The notes: generated by a model not told the origin, from the letters alone. Positions 1 to 7,564 are shown, numbered from the stretch's first letter. The stretch is DNA of 64,000 nucleotides from an uncultured Lachnospiraceae bacterium (GCA_949132985.1 CASCGD010000005.1:1-64000); one strand, 5' to 3'. Numbers and translations are program-made.

Positions 1-172
1 ATAATTTCTTTTTTGTAAGTTCCATCAGCTTTAATATGCTTAAGCTCCATTTCCGAATTATATTCAGATTCTGCGCTGACATTTCATCCGGTGTTGCGTT
101 TGCATCTTCTCGAAATATAGTTCCGGAATTGCTGTAATCTCATTACTCTTTTCATTCACTGCTTTCTGACCC
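1..172 (-). pseudogene. Remnant of an ISAs1-family transposase, internally deleted and cut by the window edge
   Basis: Reading the minus strand, one frame gives GQKAVNEKSNEITAIPEL, which resembles the start of the ISAs1 DDE catalytic region. After a shift of frame near position 115 it continues as FREDANATPDEMSAQNLNII followed by a helix of the RKWSLSILKL type, which resembles the ISAs1 C-terminus. About 200 residues that normally separate these blocks are missing, so an internal deletion has fused the two ends out of frame. No intact reading frame remains. The rest of the C-terminus runs off the left edge. The family call rests on remembered sequence resemblance, not on a search. Confidence 0.65.
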
Positions 173-185
173 AGGCAAAAACAGT

Positions 186-358
186 CTTCGCGCCTCTCGC
201 AATCTCATCCTTGTATTTAGCCTCAAATATAGTAAACCAGAGTTTTGCCTAATCCTTTCTCCAGATACCACCTCACGATGGACACCTTGGCTTCGGCTGT
301 ATCCTTCCCACTGAAGGACGGATTGAGAACTTTCACCCGTTAGAACGTGTGCCCACCG
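186..358 (-). mobile_element. Probable 5' fragment of a group II intron (ribozyme domain I), no maturase
   Basis: On the minus strand a stretch beginning about GTGGGCACACG continues with AACGGGTGAAAGTTCTCAAT, then a segment containing AAGGATACAGCCGAAGCC and GTGTCCATCGTGAGGTGG. These resemble the 5' domain I RNA of clostridial group II introns. It begins about ten bases past the T-tract of the tRNA-Glu terminator. Class C group II introns are known to insert just downstream of terminators, so the position fits. No intron-encoded protein follows; the sequence passes directly into the transposase remnant. The right-hand boundary and the class are inferred. Confidence 0.45.
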
Positions 359-367
359 GACAGACAT

Positions 368-398
368 AAAAAAGAGACTTCCAACTAAGGAAGTCTCT
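368..398 (-). terminator. Rho-independent terminator of the first tRNA-Glu
   Basis: On the minus strand a perfect 10-bp stem AGAGACTTCC/GGAAGTCTCT with a six-base loop is followed by six T. It starts four bases after the tRNA 3' end. Confidence 0.85.
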
Positions 399-401
399 GC
401 A

Positions 402-473
402 CAGTCCGTACGGGAATCGAACCCGTGTTTCCGCCGTGAGAGGGCGGCGTCTTAACCTCTTGACCAACGAACC
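402..473 (-). tRNA. tRNA-Glu (anticodon CUC)
   Basis: The minus strand folds as a 72-nt cloverleaf. The acceptor stem is GGTTCGT/ACGGACT with a G-U closing pair, the D arm contains GGTCAAGAGGTTAAGAC, and the anticodon stem CCGCC/GGCGG encloses the loop CTCTCAC, giving anticodon CUC for glutamate GAG codons. The T arm is ACGGGTTCGATTCCCGT and the discriminator base is G. The 3' CCA is not encoded and would be added after transcription. It is nearly identical to the second tRNA-Glu about 5.4 kb away, differing at one D-arm base (AGAGG here, AGCGG there). Confidence 0.95.
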
Positions 474-477
474 GTTT

Positions 478-509
478 ATTATACTACCACATGATTCGTG
501 AAAATGCAA
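478..509 (-). promoter_or_regulatory. Putative promoter of the first tRNA-Glu
   Basis: On the minus strand TTGCAT lies 17 bp before TAGTAT, which overlaps a TATAAT three bases further on. The same arrangement and spacing precede the second tRNA-Glu copy. Transcription would start almost at the mature 5' end. Confidence 0.55.
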
Positions 510-564
510 GCCTTTTTTTAATAATTTATAATTTTTCGAAAAAAACTTCTCAACCGCATACTCT

Positions 565-1581
565 TCAGTCGTCATATCCGTTCGGATTATTCTTCTGCCA
601 TCTCCAGGAATCCGCGCACATCTCCTTAATACCGTACTGCGCTTCCCAGCCAAGCTCCCGTTTTGCCTTCGACGGATCACAATAGCAGGTGGCAATGTCT
701 CCGGGACGACGCTCCTTGATCACATAAGGAATTTTAACATCATTTGCAGCCTCAAAATTTTTCACTATATCCAGCACGCTATATCCGTGTCCGGTTCCCA
801 GATTATAGATGCAAAGTCCAGCTTTCTCCTCGATCTTTTTCAGCGCCCTTACATGGCCCATCGCAAGATCTACCACATGAATGTAATCCCGCACGCCGGT
901 TCCGTCCGGTGTGTCATAATCGTCACCGAACACTCCCAGCTGCTTTAGCTTGCCGACAGCAACCTGTGTGATGTAGGGCATGAGGTTGTTTGGAATCCCG
1001 TTGGGGTTCTCTCCCATTGTCCCGCTCTGATGCGCACCGATGGGATTAAAATAGCGCAGCAAAATCACATTCCACTCGGGATCTGCCTTCTGCATGTCGG
1101 ATAAAATCTGCTCCAGCATCGATTTTGTCCATCCATAGGGGTTTGTGCACTGTCCCTTCGGACATTCCTCGGTAATCGGTATCTGAGCCGGATCACCATA
1201 AACAGTGGCGGAAGATGAAAAGATAATGTTTTTACACCCATTCTGACGCATGACGTCCACCAGTGTCAACGTGCCGGCGATATTGTTCTCATAATATTCC
1301 CAGGGCTTTGACACCGACTCGCCCACTGCCTTTAAGCCTGCAAAATGAATACAGCCGTCAATACTTTCCTGCTCGAAGAGCTTTTGAAGAAACACGCGAT
1401 CCAGAATATCACCCTTATAAAAAGTCGGCTTTTTTCCGGTCAGCTTTTCCACGCGTTCCATGGATTTTTCGCTGGAGTTTGAAAGGTTGTCCAGCACAAC
1501 TACCTCGTATCCCGCGTTCAAAAGCTCCACACATGTATGACTTCCGATATAGCCCGCTCCGCCTGTCACTAAAATTGCCAT
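565..1581 (-). CDS. galE: UDP-glucose 4-epimerase GalE
   Basis: Interconverts UDP-glucose and UDP-galactose in the Leloir pathway and for surface polysaccharides; cytosolic. The 338-residue length is typical of the family. An N-terminal Rossmann motif GGAGYIG (residues 7-13) binds NAD. The short-chain dehydrogenase catalytic set is visible as Ser124 in FSSSATVYG and Tyr149/Lys153 in NPYGWTK. The start is MAILVTGG because GGAGGG lies a proper distance upstream; a longer frame adds 13 unlikely residues ([13 protein letters not shown]). It is monocistronic here and divergent from the AraC gene. No galK or galT is nearby, so a general role in UDP-sugar supply is as likely as galactose use. Confidence 0.95.
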   Translation of the reverse strand: MAILVTGGAGYIGSHTCVELLNAGYEVVVLDNLSNSSEKSMERVEKLTGKKPTFYKGDILDRVFLQKLFEQESIDGCIHFAGLKAVGESVSKPWEYYENNIAGTLTLVDVMRQNGCKNIIFSSSATVYGDPAQIPITEECPKGQCTNPYGWTKSMLEQILSDMQKADPEWNVILLRYFNPIGAHQSGTMGENPNGIPNNLMPYITQVAVGKLKQLGVFGDDYDTPDGTGVRDYIHVVDLAMGHVRALKKIEEKAGLCIYNLGTGHGYSVLDIVKNFEAANDVKIPYVIKERRPGDIATCYCDPSKAKRELGWEAQYGIKEMCADSWRWQKNNPNGYDD

Positions 1582-1604
1582 AGTAGATCCCTCCTTTTTT
1601 AATG

Positions 1605-1652
1605 TATCATCGAAAGACATCTAAAAATGCTTCGCATTTTGCCTTCCTTCTC
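1605..1652 (-). repeat. Partial copy of dispersed palindromic repeat family 1 (galE leader)
   Basis: On the minus strand GGAAGGCAAAATGCGAAGCA continues as TTTTTAGATGTC. This is the first half of a repeat found fully upstream of rplT and DUF5716. The core AAATGCGAAGCATTT is a hairpin. It lies 24 bases upstream of the galE start, in the same orientation as the gene. Confidence 0.7.
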
Positions 1653-1751
1653 AATAAACATTTGATTCTTATATGAAACAGTGTACTCCTTTTTTTTGAA
1701 ATTACCAGAAAAAAATGTTTATGGAACATGGAAAAATGTTGCAAAGACGCG

Positions 1752-1757
1752 TATAAT
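1752..1757 (+). promoter_or_regulatory. Candidate -10 box of the AraC-type gene
   Basis: A consensus TATAAT stands 75 bases upstream of the chosen start. No good -35 is seen at 16-18 bp, which would suit an activated promoter. Confidence 0.35.
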
Positions 1758-1831
1758 GGATTTAGAGCGATAAACCAAACATTTTCCCGGCAACGCCAAA
1801 TGCCATTGGGGCAGACTGTGAGGTGCCTGTC

Positions 1832-2671
1832 ATGAATTATAAAAATTCCTATAAAGTTGAGAAAAAAGAACTGCTTTCCCTGTCCGTCTACAATGTCGGA
1901 TACCAGAAATGTGATGCACTCTATCAGTGGGGTCCGGGAATCCGGGATCACTTTCTGATTCACTATATCATTTCCGGCTGCGGCTATTACAGGCAAAAGG
2001 GAGCAACCTATGAGCTTCATGGGGGAGATGCCTTTCTGGTCTACCCCAATCAGGAAATCACCTATTACGCAGACAAATCCGATCCCTGGGAATACGCATG
2101 GGTAGGATTCAACGGCAGTGATGCTCTGGCGATTTTAAACGCCACTGATTTCACCAAAGAGTGCCCTTGTATCACCGCTACACCCTACGGCGAAAAAATC
2201 CGTCATCAGCTTTTATGCATTTACGAGGCGCGCGGAAACGAATTCGACCGGGCGGTGGAGATGGCGGGGAGACTGTACACGGCACTTGCACTGTTCATGC
2301 GCGGCGCAACAAAAAAAATACGCCAGACCTCCTACTGCGGCTATGTACAGAAAGCCATCGCATATATCTCCTCCAATTATTCCTACCCGATTACCGTTGC
2401 TGATATTGCAGATTACGTCGGTTTAAGCCGCAGCCATCTGTTTCGCTCCTTTGAAAAGGTAATGGAAAAATCACCGAAGGAATACCTGACGGATTTCCGC
2501 ATCCGGCAGGCCTGTAATCTGCTGGAAAAATCGGATCTGTCGGTAACCGCCATCGCAAATTCGGTGGGCTTTGAAAATAACCTGTATTTTTCAAAAGCAT
2601 TTCATAAGGAAAAGGGTGTTTCCCCCAAAAACTATCGAGCACATTTCGTAGGAAAAAAGGATGAGCCGTGA
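1832..2671 (+). CDS. AraC family transcriptional regulator
   Basis: DNA-binding regulator of 279 residues. The N-terminal half has the cupin-type sugar-sensing fold of the AraC class, with HFLIHYIISGCGYYRQKGAT and HGGDAFLVYPNQ as recognisable strands. The C-terminal 100 residues carry the paired helix-turn-helix, including ITVADIADYVGLSRSHLFRS and VTAIANSVGFENNLYFSKAF. The ATG was chosen because TGAGGTG sits seven bases upstream; a GTG three codons earlier overlaps that site. The domain order is that of regulators of carbohydrate use, but the target is unknown: the only neighbour is divergent galE and no transporter or glycosidase is adjacent. Confidence 0.85.
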   Translation: MNYKNSYKVEKKELLSLSVYNVGYQKCDALYQWGPGIRDHFLIHYIISGCGYYRQKGATYELHGGDAFLVYPNQEITYYADKSDPWEYAWVGFNGSDALAILNATDFTKECPCITATPYGEKIRHQLLCIYEARGNEFDRAVEMAGRLYTALALFMRGATKKIRQTSYCGYVQKAIAYISSNYSYPITVADIADYVGLSRSHLFRSFEKVMEKSPKEYLTDFRIRQACNLLEKSDLSVTAIANSVGFENNLYFSKAFHKEKGVSPKNYRAHFVGKKDEP

Positions 2672-2850
2672 CTCTATACAGACGACATCAAATGTGGCTG
2701 TCGCACTAAGCAAAATATATATAAGGTATGGTACAGCTCCGTCAAGCCTGCAGCGCTGCTGAACAGCCAGGTATTTGACCCTCGCGGCATTCGTCAAATA
2801 TCCATGTAAACATGGCTATTTTCTCCATTGCTTGCAGAAATCAAACGTAC

Positions 2851-2896
2851 AAAAAAAGATGTATTCCCACTGCATTTTTCAGTGTGGAATACATCT
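2851..2896 (-). terminator. Terminator of the infC-rpmI-rplT operon
   Basis: On the minus strand AGATGTATTCC pairs with GGAATACATCT, extended by CAC(T)G/CAGTG around a small loop, and is followed by seven T. It lies about 57 bases after the rplT stop. Confidence 0.85.
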
Positions 2897-2952
2897 TCTG
2901 CCTGTCACATATTTGACCCTCAAAGAACAGATACACAAAAATCATGTGAATT

Positions 2953-3309
2953 TTATGCAAGCTTTGTCTTTGCAATCTCAGTCAGTGCGGCAAAGCCTTC
3001 TGCGTCATTGACTGCAAGATCTGCCAGCATCTTGCGGTTCATGTCCACGCCTGCCAGCTTTAATCCGTACATAAATTTGCTGTACGATAAGCCGTTCATG
3101 CGCGCCGCTGCGTTGATGCGGGCGATCCAAAGCTGACGGAACTGCCGTTTTCTCTGTTTACGTCCCGCATAGGAGCTTGCAAGCGCTCTCATCACGGACT
3201 GCTTTGCAATACGGTACTGCTTGGAACGCGCGCCCCTGTATCCCTTTGCCAGTTTTAAAACACGGTTATGTTTCTTTTTAGCGTTTAAGCCGCCTTTAAT
3301 TCTTGCCAT
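2953..3309 (-). CDS. rplT: 50S ribosomal protein L20
   Basis: 118 residues, the usual length. It opens with [20 protein letters not shown], the typical basic N-terminal extension, and ends with the globular part around [12 protein letters not shown]20 is needed early in 50S assembly and binds 23S rRNA. In Firmicutes it also represses its own operon through the infC leader, and that leader is present here. It is the last gene of infC-rpmI-rplT; a full copy of the dispersed palindromic repeat separates it from rpmI. GGAGG lies just upstream of the start. Confidence 0.97.
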   Translation of the reverse strand: MARIKGGLNAKKKHNRVLKLAKGYRGARSKQYRIAKQSVMRALASSYAGRKQRKRQFRQLWIARINAAARMNGLSYSKFMYGLKLAGVDMNRKMLADLAVNDAEGFAALTEIAKTKLA

Positions 3310-3344
3310 TTCTTATTTCCTCCTTCTATGCACTTTTAAGGTTT

Positions 3345-3420
3345 CGCCCGTTCGCTCTGCTCTCGGGCATGTCGTCGGTAGGCATTCAAAAAAATGCTTC
3401 GCATTTTGCCTGCCTCCTAC
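3345..3420 (-). repeat. Full copy of dispersed palindromic repeat family 1 (rpmI-rplT gap)
   Basis: On the minus strand it starts GTAGGAGGCAGGCAAAATGC. It then forms the hairpin AAATGCGAAGCATTT inside an outer GGCA/TGCC pairing, passes CCGACGACAT, and ends in a second hairpin GCCCGAGAGC...GCGAACGGGC. Two tandem relatives lie near 56.6 kb, and half copies are in the leaders of galE and the secreted-protein gene. Confidence 0.8.
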
Positions 3421-3614
3421 AGATAAGGTAAGATTTTCTTCATTGTCTTTACATTGGTCGCATCGGTAATTGCAGACTTTCTGAGATTTCTCTTACGCTT
3501 TGTCGATTTCTTGGTTAAGATATGGCTCTTATAAGCTTTGTTTCTCTTTAACTTTCCGCTTCCGGTTTTTGAAAAGCGCTTTGCAGCGGCTCTTTTTGTT
3601 TTGATCTTAGGCAT
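3417..3614 (-). CDS. rpmI: 50S ribosomal protein L35
   Basis: 65 residues, the normal size. It starts [20 protein letters not shown] and is strongly basic, as in all L35 proteins. It is a small component of the large ribosomal subunit. It sits between infC and rplT, the standard bacterial order, and is probably cotranscribed from the infC promoter. Its stop codon overlaps the first bases of the dispersed repeat, which may help set the level of downstream rplT. Confidence 0.97.
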   Translation of the reverse strand: MPKIKTKRAAAKRFSKTGSGKLKRNKAYKSHILTKKSTKRKRNLRKSAITDATNVKTMKKILPYL

Positions 3615-3640
3615 AATAAGTCCTCCTTTAAATGTTCTTC

Positions 3641-4147
3641 TTATTTTTTCTCTCCAAGCACCATTGCAAGGCTTCTTCCCTCCTGCTTCGGCGCTTTCTC
3701 TACAACTGCAATATCTGCCATCTGCTGTGCAATGTCGTCTAAAATATGACGGCTCTGCTGCATGTGTGCCATCTCTCTGCCTCTGAAGCGCAGGGTGATT
3801 TTCACCTTATTGCCCTTGCCGATAAATTTTCTGGCAGCGCTGATCTTTGTATTGAGATCATTGGAATCGATGTTCGGAGAAAGACGTACTTCCTTCAGCT
3901 CCACTGTCTTCTGCTTCTTGCGTGCGTCCTTTTCCTTACGCGCAAGCTCATAGCGGTACTTCCCGTAATCCACAATCTTACATACGGGAGGCTTCGCCGT
4001 AGGTGCAATTTTTACTAAATCCAATTCTGCCTCATCGGCCAGTCGCATTGCCTCTCTGATTGGCATCACTCCTAACTGATCTCCGTTTTCTCCAATCACA
4101 CGAACCTCTTTATCTCTGATCTGTCCGTTAATCATCAATTCACTAAT
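3641..4147 (-). CDS. infC: Translation initiation factor IF-3, with an AUU start codon
   Basis: IF-3 binds the 30S subunit, proofreads start-codon choice and prevents 70S reassociation. The product matches the two-domain family: N-domain with [18 protein letters not shown] and [20 protein letters not shown], linker rich in Lys/Arg, and C-domain with [17 protein letters not shown] place the start at ATT (ATT AGT GAA TTG ATG ATT AAC), giving 168 residues, because GGAGG stands nine bases before it. The in-frame TTG and ATG downstream are about 18 and 21 bases from that site. AUU is the known self-regulatory start of infC. A gene caller would probably choose TTG 4138 or ATG 4135. Confidence 0.93.
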   Translation of the reverse strand: MSELMINGQIRDKEVRVIGENGDQLGVMPIREAMRLADEAELDLVKIAPTAKPPVCKIVDYGKYRYELARKEKDARKKQKTVELKEVRLSPNIDSNDLNTKISAARKFIGKGNKVKITLRFRGREMAHMQQSRHILDDIAQQMADIAVVEKAPKQEGRSLAMVLGEKK

Positions 4148-4407
4148 GACACTACACCTCCATTTTTAATCTGATACTATGACTCATACTACAGCTCCAA
4201 CTACAGCAACCCTCTTTTAATACCCGTAAGCCCCTGCGCAAAAAAAGTGGATGCGCATTGCATCCACTTACTTTATACATCCCAACTACAGTCCAACTGT
4301 GTAAAAAACCAAATTCATAACACACAAAACTGTCATTGAATACCTGTAAACCCGAGTCACGCGATTGTGCTGAGGTGAGAGTGGATACTCTGCTTGCTGT
4401 TTTCAAC
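4148..4407 (-). ncRNA. infC leader with attenuator (L20-leader type)
   Basis: About 260 nt of untranslated RNA lie between a good promoter and infC. The leader holds an intrinsic terminator about 100 bases before the gene and CTGTAGTTGG-type segments on both sides of it that could pair alternatively. In Firmicutes such leaders are attenuated by L20 binding. The structure is inferred; I did not match it to a covariance model. Confidence 0.6.
4238..4269 (-). terminator. Attenuator hairpin in the infC leader
   Basis: On the minus strand AAGTGGATGC/GCATCCACTT forms a perfect 10-bp stem with a five-base loop, followed by seven T and then GCGC. It lies upstream of infC, so it must be read through for expression. 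Confidence 0.8.
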
Positions 4408-4413
4408 TTATTC

Positions 4414-4442
4414 AATGTAACATATGCGGTGTGTTGCGTCAA
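4414..4442 (-). promoter_or_regulatory. Promoter of the infC operon
   Basis: TTGACG, a 17-bp spacer and TACATT on the minus strand. Transcription would begin near 4407. Confidence 0.7.
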
Positions 4443-4501
4443 GACTTTTTTACAAATTATTGCCTGAATTATTTTAACTATTGCAACGGATCAGCAACCG
4501 T

Positions 4502-5353
4502 TCAACCCCACACATAAGCATAGTCGCTCCAGCCACCGTTTCCTTCAAGGTAACCTTCGCAAAAGCTTTTCTGCGGGTTTTTCATCCAGCCTTCTTTTCC
4601 CTCTGCCGTCTTAACGTACAGATAGGTGATACCTGTAAACAGCTGACCGGGCGTCTTAAATTTCAGCTTACAGACATAAAAAATATCGCCCTTTTTCACT
4701 GTAAACTTCTCAGATTTCGCACCGATGCTGTCGTAAGCCTTCAAAGGCATTGTCGCCCTGTATTTTTGCTTTCTCCACGAACTCGTCGTATTCAGCACAG
4801 ATTTCTTTTCTGCCTTGAGCTTTCCCGATGAGATCTTGTAAGCAGTCTTCACATAACCCTGCTGCAGCCAGGAATCGTAAAATTCCGAACTAAAGTAGAT
4901 CTTCCCGTCACCGGGCTGCTTTTCCATAACGGAGAGGCGGCCAGTACCCGCATCCTTACCGGAAAATGTAAACAGCTTTTTCAGTGCACCGCCTTTATAA
5001 CGGTAACCGCAGCCCTTCTCAAAACCATTACTCTCGCTCTGGAAGTGGATATAAAGCTCCTGGCTGGAATCACTCTTATTGATATCCAGCAACGAGATCT
5101 CCGCCGAAAGCGCATTATCATCCGACACGGATACAGCTTTTTTTCCGTTGACGTATATACTCACCGCATAGCCGTTGTACTCACCCATCTCCTTTCCAAC
5201 ACATTTGACTGTCTCTTTTGTACCGTTCCCATCCAGATCGATCTTGTAAGATTTGGACTCCTTCAGTGTCTTTGCCTGCGCCGTCTGCGGATTTAAGAGT
5301 ATCACCCCGCAAAAAACGCCAAGCGCAAGCATTCCTTTTTTAAACCATCTCAT
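4502..5353 (-). CDS. Secreted protein of unknown function
   Basis: 283 residues. The N-terminus MRWFKKGMLALGVFCGVILL followed by AQA-K is a clear signal peptide with a probable cleavage after AQA. Mature residues begin with a segment containing IDLDGNGTKETV, a DxDGNG motif like those of FG-GAP/VCBS calcium-binding modules. The rest is strand-rich; the last 80 residues (FTVKKGDIFYVCKLKF, YLYVKTAEGKEGWM) look like an SH3-type wall-binding module, by impression only. The start was chosen for AAAGGAGGA just upstream; a longer frame adds 21 residues lacking a signal. It is monocistronic, with its own promoter near 5500. Confidence 0.75.
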   Translation of the reverse strand: MRWFKKGMLALGVFCGVILLNPQTAQAKTLKESKSYKIDLDGNGTKETVKCVGKEMGEYNGYAVSIYVNGKKAVSVSDDNALSAEISLLDINKSDSSQELYIHFQSESNGFEKGCGYRYKGGALKKLFTFSGKDAGTGRLSVMEKQPGDGKIYFSSEFYDSWLQQGYVKTAYKISSGKLKAEKKSVLNTTSSWRKQKYRATMPLKAYDSIGAKSEKFTVKKGDIFYVCKLKFKTPGQLFTGITYLYVKTAEGKEGWMKNPQKSFCEGYLEGNGGWSDYAYVWG

Positions 5354-5402
5354 ATTTTTGTTCCTCCTTTCAATCGGTAACAACACGCGTTGCCTGCCAA
5401 AA

Positions 5403-5449
5403 TCGTCGGAAGGCATTTAAAAAATGCTTCGCATTTTTCCTTCCTCCTT
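5403..5449 (-). repeat. Partial copy of dispersed palindromic repeat family 1
   Basis: The minus strand reads GGAGGAAGGAAAAATGCGAA, then GCATTTTTTAAATGCCTTCC and GACGA. It lies in the leader of the secreted-protein gene and is oriented with it. Confidence 0.7.
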
Positions 5450-5473
5450 GATAAGACTACAGTAGTTTATATC

Positions 5474-5502
5474 ATACTACCATATTAGTATATAATTGTC
5501 AA
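5474..5502 (-). promoter_or_regulatory. Promoter of the secreted-protein gene
   Basis: TTGACA, a 17-bp spacer and TAGTAT on the minus strand; a perfect -35 box. Confidence 0.7.
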
Positions 5503-5633
5503 TATCTCGTTCCATATGAAACAAAGTCACGATTCAGACAGCAGTTTGGTCTTCGCGAAGCGGTCCTAAGCGCCAGTGGCACTTGTTTCGGACGAACCGG
5601 AGTGGAACGGAGACGTTTCATGTCCAAACTGCC

Positions 5634-5661
5634 CGTTACTGATCACGGAGTGAACCGTAAC
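5634..5661. repeat. Copy of dispersed palindromic repeat family 2
   Basis: CGTTACTGATCACGGAGTGA followed by ACCGTAAC. It has nested inverted repeats (GTTAC/GTAAC outside, TCAC/GTGA inside). A near-identical sequence lies upstream of motA. Confidence 0.6.
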
Positions 5662-5763
5662 ACGATCATTTGAAGATTTCAAAAACAGTGAACAAACATA
5701 TTCGGCCTGCTGCGCTCCAAACAACGGCCTTTACCAAATATAAACATCCTCCTTTCGATACAC

Positions 5764-5791
5764 AAAAAAAGGACTCCCATCAAGGGAGTCC
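5764..5791 (-). terminator. Terminator of the second tRNA-Glu
   Basis: On the minus strand GGACTCCC/GGGAGTCC forms an 8-bp stem with a five-base loop, followed by seven T. Confidence 0.85.
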
Positions 5792-5796
5792 CTGCA

Positions 5797-5868
5797 CAGT
5801 CCGTACGGGAATCGAACCCGTGTTTCCGCCGTGAGAGGGCGGCGTCTTAACCGCTTGACCAACGAACC
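5797..5868 (-). tRNA. tRNA-Glu (anticodon CUC), second copy
   Basis: The cloverleaf is the same as in the first copy: acceptor GGTTCGT/ACGGACT, anticodon loop CTCTCAC, T arm ACGGGTTCGATTCCCGT, discriminator G, no encoded CCA. The only difference seen is AGCGG in place of AGAGG in the D arm. The 5' flank (AACGG preceded by TAGTATAATA) is also shared, as expected for a duplication that included the promoter. It lies just beyond the end of the flagellar operon, on the same strand. Confidence 0.95.
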
Positions 5869-5872
5869 GTTT

Positions 5873-5904
5873 ATTATACTACCATAAGCATCGACAAAAT
5901 GCAA
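5873..5904 (-). promoter_or_regulatory. Putative promoter of the second tRNA-Glu
   Basis: TTGCAT, 17 bp, TAGTAT overlapping TATAAT, as in the first copy. It lies about 40 bases after the last flagellar-operon gene. Confidence 0.55.
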
Positions 5905-5941
5905 GTAGTTTTTTAAATTTTTTTTATTTTTTTGATTATCT

Positions 5942-6559
5942 TTAGTCCCTGTCTTTTTCCGTAATGATAGACACAATCGTCTGGTAGTCTGCCCCCATTG
6001 GAATCATATAAGTGCCCGGCTGGATCAGGTTATCGTACCCACCCTTCGCAAGATATTTGTTGAAATTCTCCGCGTCATCGATCAGACCTGCCTTATAAAG
6101 CTTCTGAGATACAATATCCGAGTATTCGCCGCCTACAATTGACAGCTCCACCTCCTCGCTCACATCCACCGTCTGGCCCTTTTCGTCAGAGTCTTTCTCA
6201 TCCTTTTTTTCCTGTTCCTTTTTATCCTTGTCCTTTTTCCCGTCCTTCGTATCCGGCCTCTCCTCGTCACGCTGCTGCGCAGACACCGCTTGTGTATCCG
6301 AATCCTCTTGGCCGGAACCGCTGTCATTCCTCTCGCCTTGGGGCGTATTCATTGCCTCCGGTGACGCATCATCGTTGTTCACCAGTGTATCACGTCCTCC
6401 GGTCTCCTCCTGCATCACCATGCCAAGGGCTCTCGCCCGCTCACGGATCTCATCATCCGAGATCAAATCGTCTTTGTGCAGCATAAACGTGAGTGCCATC
6501 ACAACGGTTGTAATAATCAGTCCAATACCAATACCGCGCAGATAATACTTTAATTTCAC
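5942..6559 (-). CDS. Membrane-anchored protein with MltG-like C-terminal segment, unknown function
   Basis: 205 residues. One N-terminal membrane helix (about residues 8-27, IGIGLIITTVVMALTFML) is followed by a charged, Asp/Lys/Glu-rich linker to about residue 130. A small C-terminal domain ends with IQPGTYMIPMGADYQTIVSI, which recalls the LysM/MltG-type module of endolytic transglycosylases. The catalytic transglycosylase domain is absent. It is the last gene of the flagellar operon and overlaps the preceding gene by four bases (ATGA), so the two are translationally coupled. A cell-wall role beside the flagellar basal body is only a guess. Confidence 0.7.
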   Translation of the reverse strand: MKLKYYLRGIGIGLIITTVVMALTFMLHKDDLISDDEIRERARALGMVMQEETGGRDTLVNNDDASPEAMNTPQGERNDSGSGQEDSDTQAVSAQQRDEERPDTKDGKKDKDKKEQEKKDEKDSDEKGQTVDVSEEVELSIVGGEYSDIVSQKLYKAGLIDDAENFNKYLAKGGYDNLIQPGTYMIPMGADYQTIVSIITEKDRD

Positions 6560-7368
6560 AGACTCACTTCCCCTTTATACAACTCTACAATCAGTTTAAC
6601 CTCACCAAAACCAAGACCCATGGACCTGGCGATGTTCCGCAGATCCTCGCCTGCGGAAAAACGCTCCAGTACCTCGTCCCTGATGCTGTCTTTGCTCCGC
6701 TCCTGCCCCACTTCCTCCATTTTCCGGGCAGCCTGTCTTATCGTTGCCTCTGAGGCACTCTCTACCTGAATCGCCTTGTCAAATGCGGCCTCCAGATCCT
6801 GCTGCTCCTGCTGCGCATCCTGCTGCTTGGAACTCGTCACTGCAGTCGGCTCCTCCGGTCTAAACCGTGTCTCCTGTAAGGAAGGACGCGCATTTTGCAT
6901 CGTCTGATACTGGCGCTGCGCCAGCTTTGCCTCCGCCTGCTTTTGCAGTGCATCCTCCCTGAGCGCCTGACATTCCAGAAGCAGCCCGTTAAGCTGATTC
7001 ATGCACTCATTCAGCTCGTTATGCTTGTCTCCGAGCATACTGTAGAGAAACGTCACCTCGTTGTTTATTTTTTTCAGCTTTTCCATCACGGAATCCGAGT
7101 ACTCGCTGATCGCCATGATCTTTTCGTTGGAAACCTTTTCCATGGATCGCTGAACCTTGTCTACCGATAAATCCACCGTGTTGTCAACCATATCCGAGAT
7201 CTTTGCGCTGGCAACTCCCATCTCACGCTCCATGACGATGCGCAACTGGTCTTCACTCAGCTCCGCCACATGGGAAATCTCTGTAGGAGTCAGTCTTTCC
7301 GTGACAAAAAAACTGCCAAGTAAAAATACGACTCCAATCAATATCAATACAACCTCTACTGCTGTCAT
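6556..7368 (-). CDS. DUF6115-type membrane coiled-coil protein
   Basis: 270 residues. A membrane helix occupies residues 3-22 (AVEVVLILIGVVFLLGSFFV). A long alpha-helical, coiled-coil stretch with many Glu, Lys and Gln runs to about residue 215. The C-terminus (VLERFSAGEDLRNIARSMGL, then GEVKLIVELY) looks like a small helix-turn-helix unit. This layout matches the DUF6115 family that is often found at the end of clostridial flagellar operons. Function is unknown. AGGTGG precedes the start. Upstream, a MITE-like element separates it from the 107-residue gene. Confidence 0.7.
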   Translation of the reverse strand: MTAVEVVLILIGVVFLLGSFFVTERLTPTEISHVAELSEDQLRIVMEREMGVASAKISDMVDNTVDLSVDKVQRSMEKVSNEKIMAISEYSDSVMEKLKKINNEVTFLYSMLGDKHNELNECMNQLNGLLLECQALREDALQKQAEAKLAQRQYQTMQNARPSLQETRFRPEEPTAVTSSKQQDAQQEQQDLEAAFDKAIQVESASEATIRQAARKMEEVGQERSKDSIRDEVLERFSAGEDLRNIARSMGLGFGEVKLIVELYKGEVSL

Positions 7369-7403
7369 TATTGTCCACCTGCTTACCTGTCAAGATTCAC
7401 TTA

Positions 7404-7558
7404 GGAACTGTTAAGAAATAACATTTAAATAGTGCGCAGGATTTTTCTTCGGAGTACAGCTCAAAAATCAGGAGCATAGCGGGCTATGTAACTGATTTTT
7501 GAGTGGTGCTATCGGAGAAAAAGACAAGCAATCTTAAAAGTTATTTTTGAACAGTTCC
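7404..7558. mobile_element. MITE-like element with terminal inverted repeats and TTA target duplication
   Basis: A 155-bp sequence starts GGAACTGTTAAGAAATAAC and ends with the near-perfect inverse (GTTATTTTTGAACAGTTCC). The direct repeat TTA stands on both sides (7401-7403, 7559-7561). An inner palindrome, CTCAAAAATCAG...CTGATTTTTGAG, surrounds AGCATAGCGGGCTATG, so the whole element can fold into one hairpin. It has no coding capacity. It lies between two cotranscribed genes of the flagellar operon and must be transcribed with them. Confidence 0.8.
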
Positions 7559-7564
7559 TTAGCC

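Larger units (their letters stand above)
5354..5763. other. Non-coding stretch with repeats and a promoter
   Basis: No convincing gene is present. It holds a half copy of repeat family 1, the secreted-protein promoter, and a segment bounded by CAGTTTGG (5542-5549) and CCAAACTG (5624-5631). That inverted repeat could fold an 80-nt internal sequence. A copy of repeat family 2 follows. Confidence 0.6.

Noticed and set aside
333-695. Open frames across the tRNA-Glu genes (also near 5731-5976)
   Set aside because: They read through tRNA and terminator sequence and share a repeated peptide only because the two tRNAs are duplicates.
1695-1716. CodY-box-like sequence between galE and the AraC gene
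   Set aside because: It has about four mismatches to the 15-base consensus, too weak to report.
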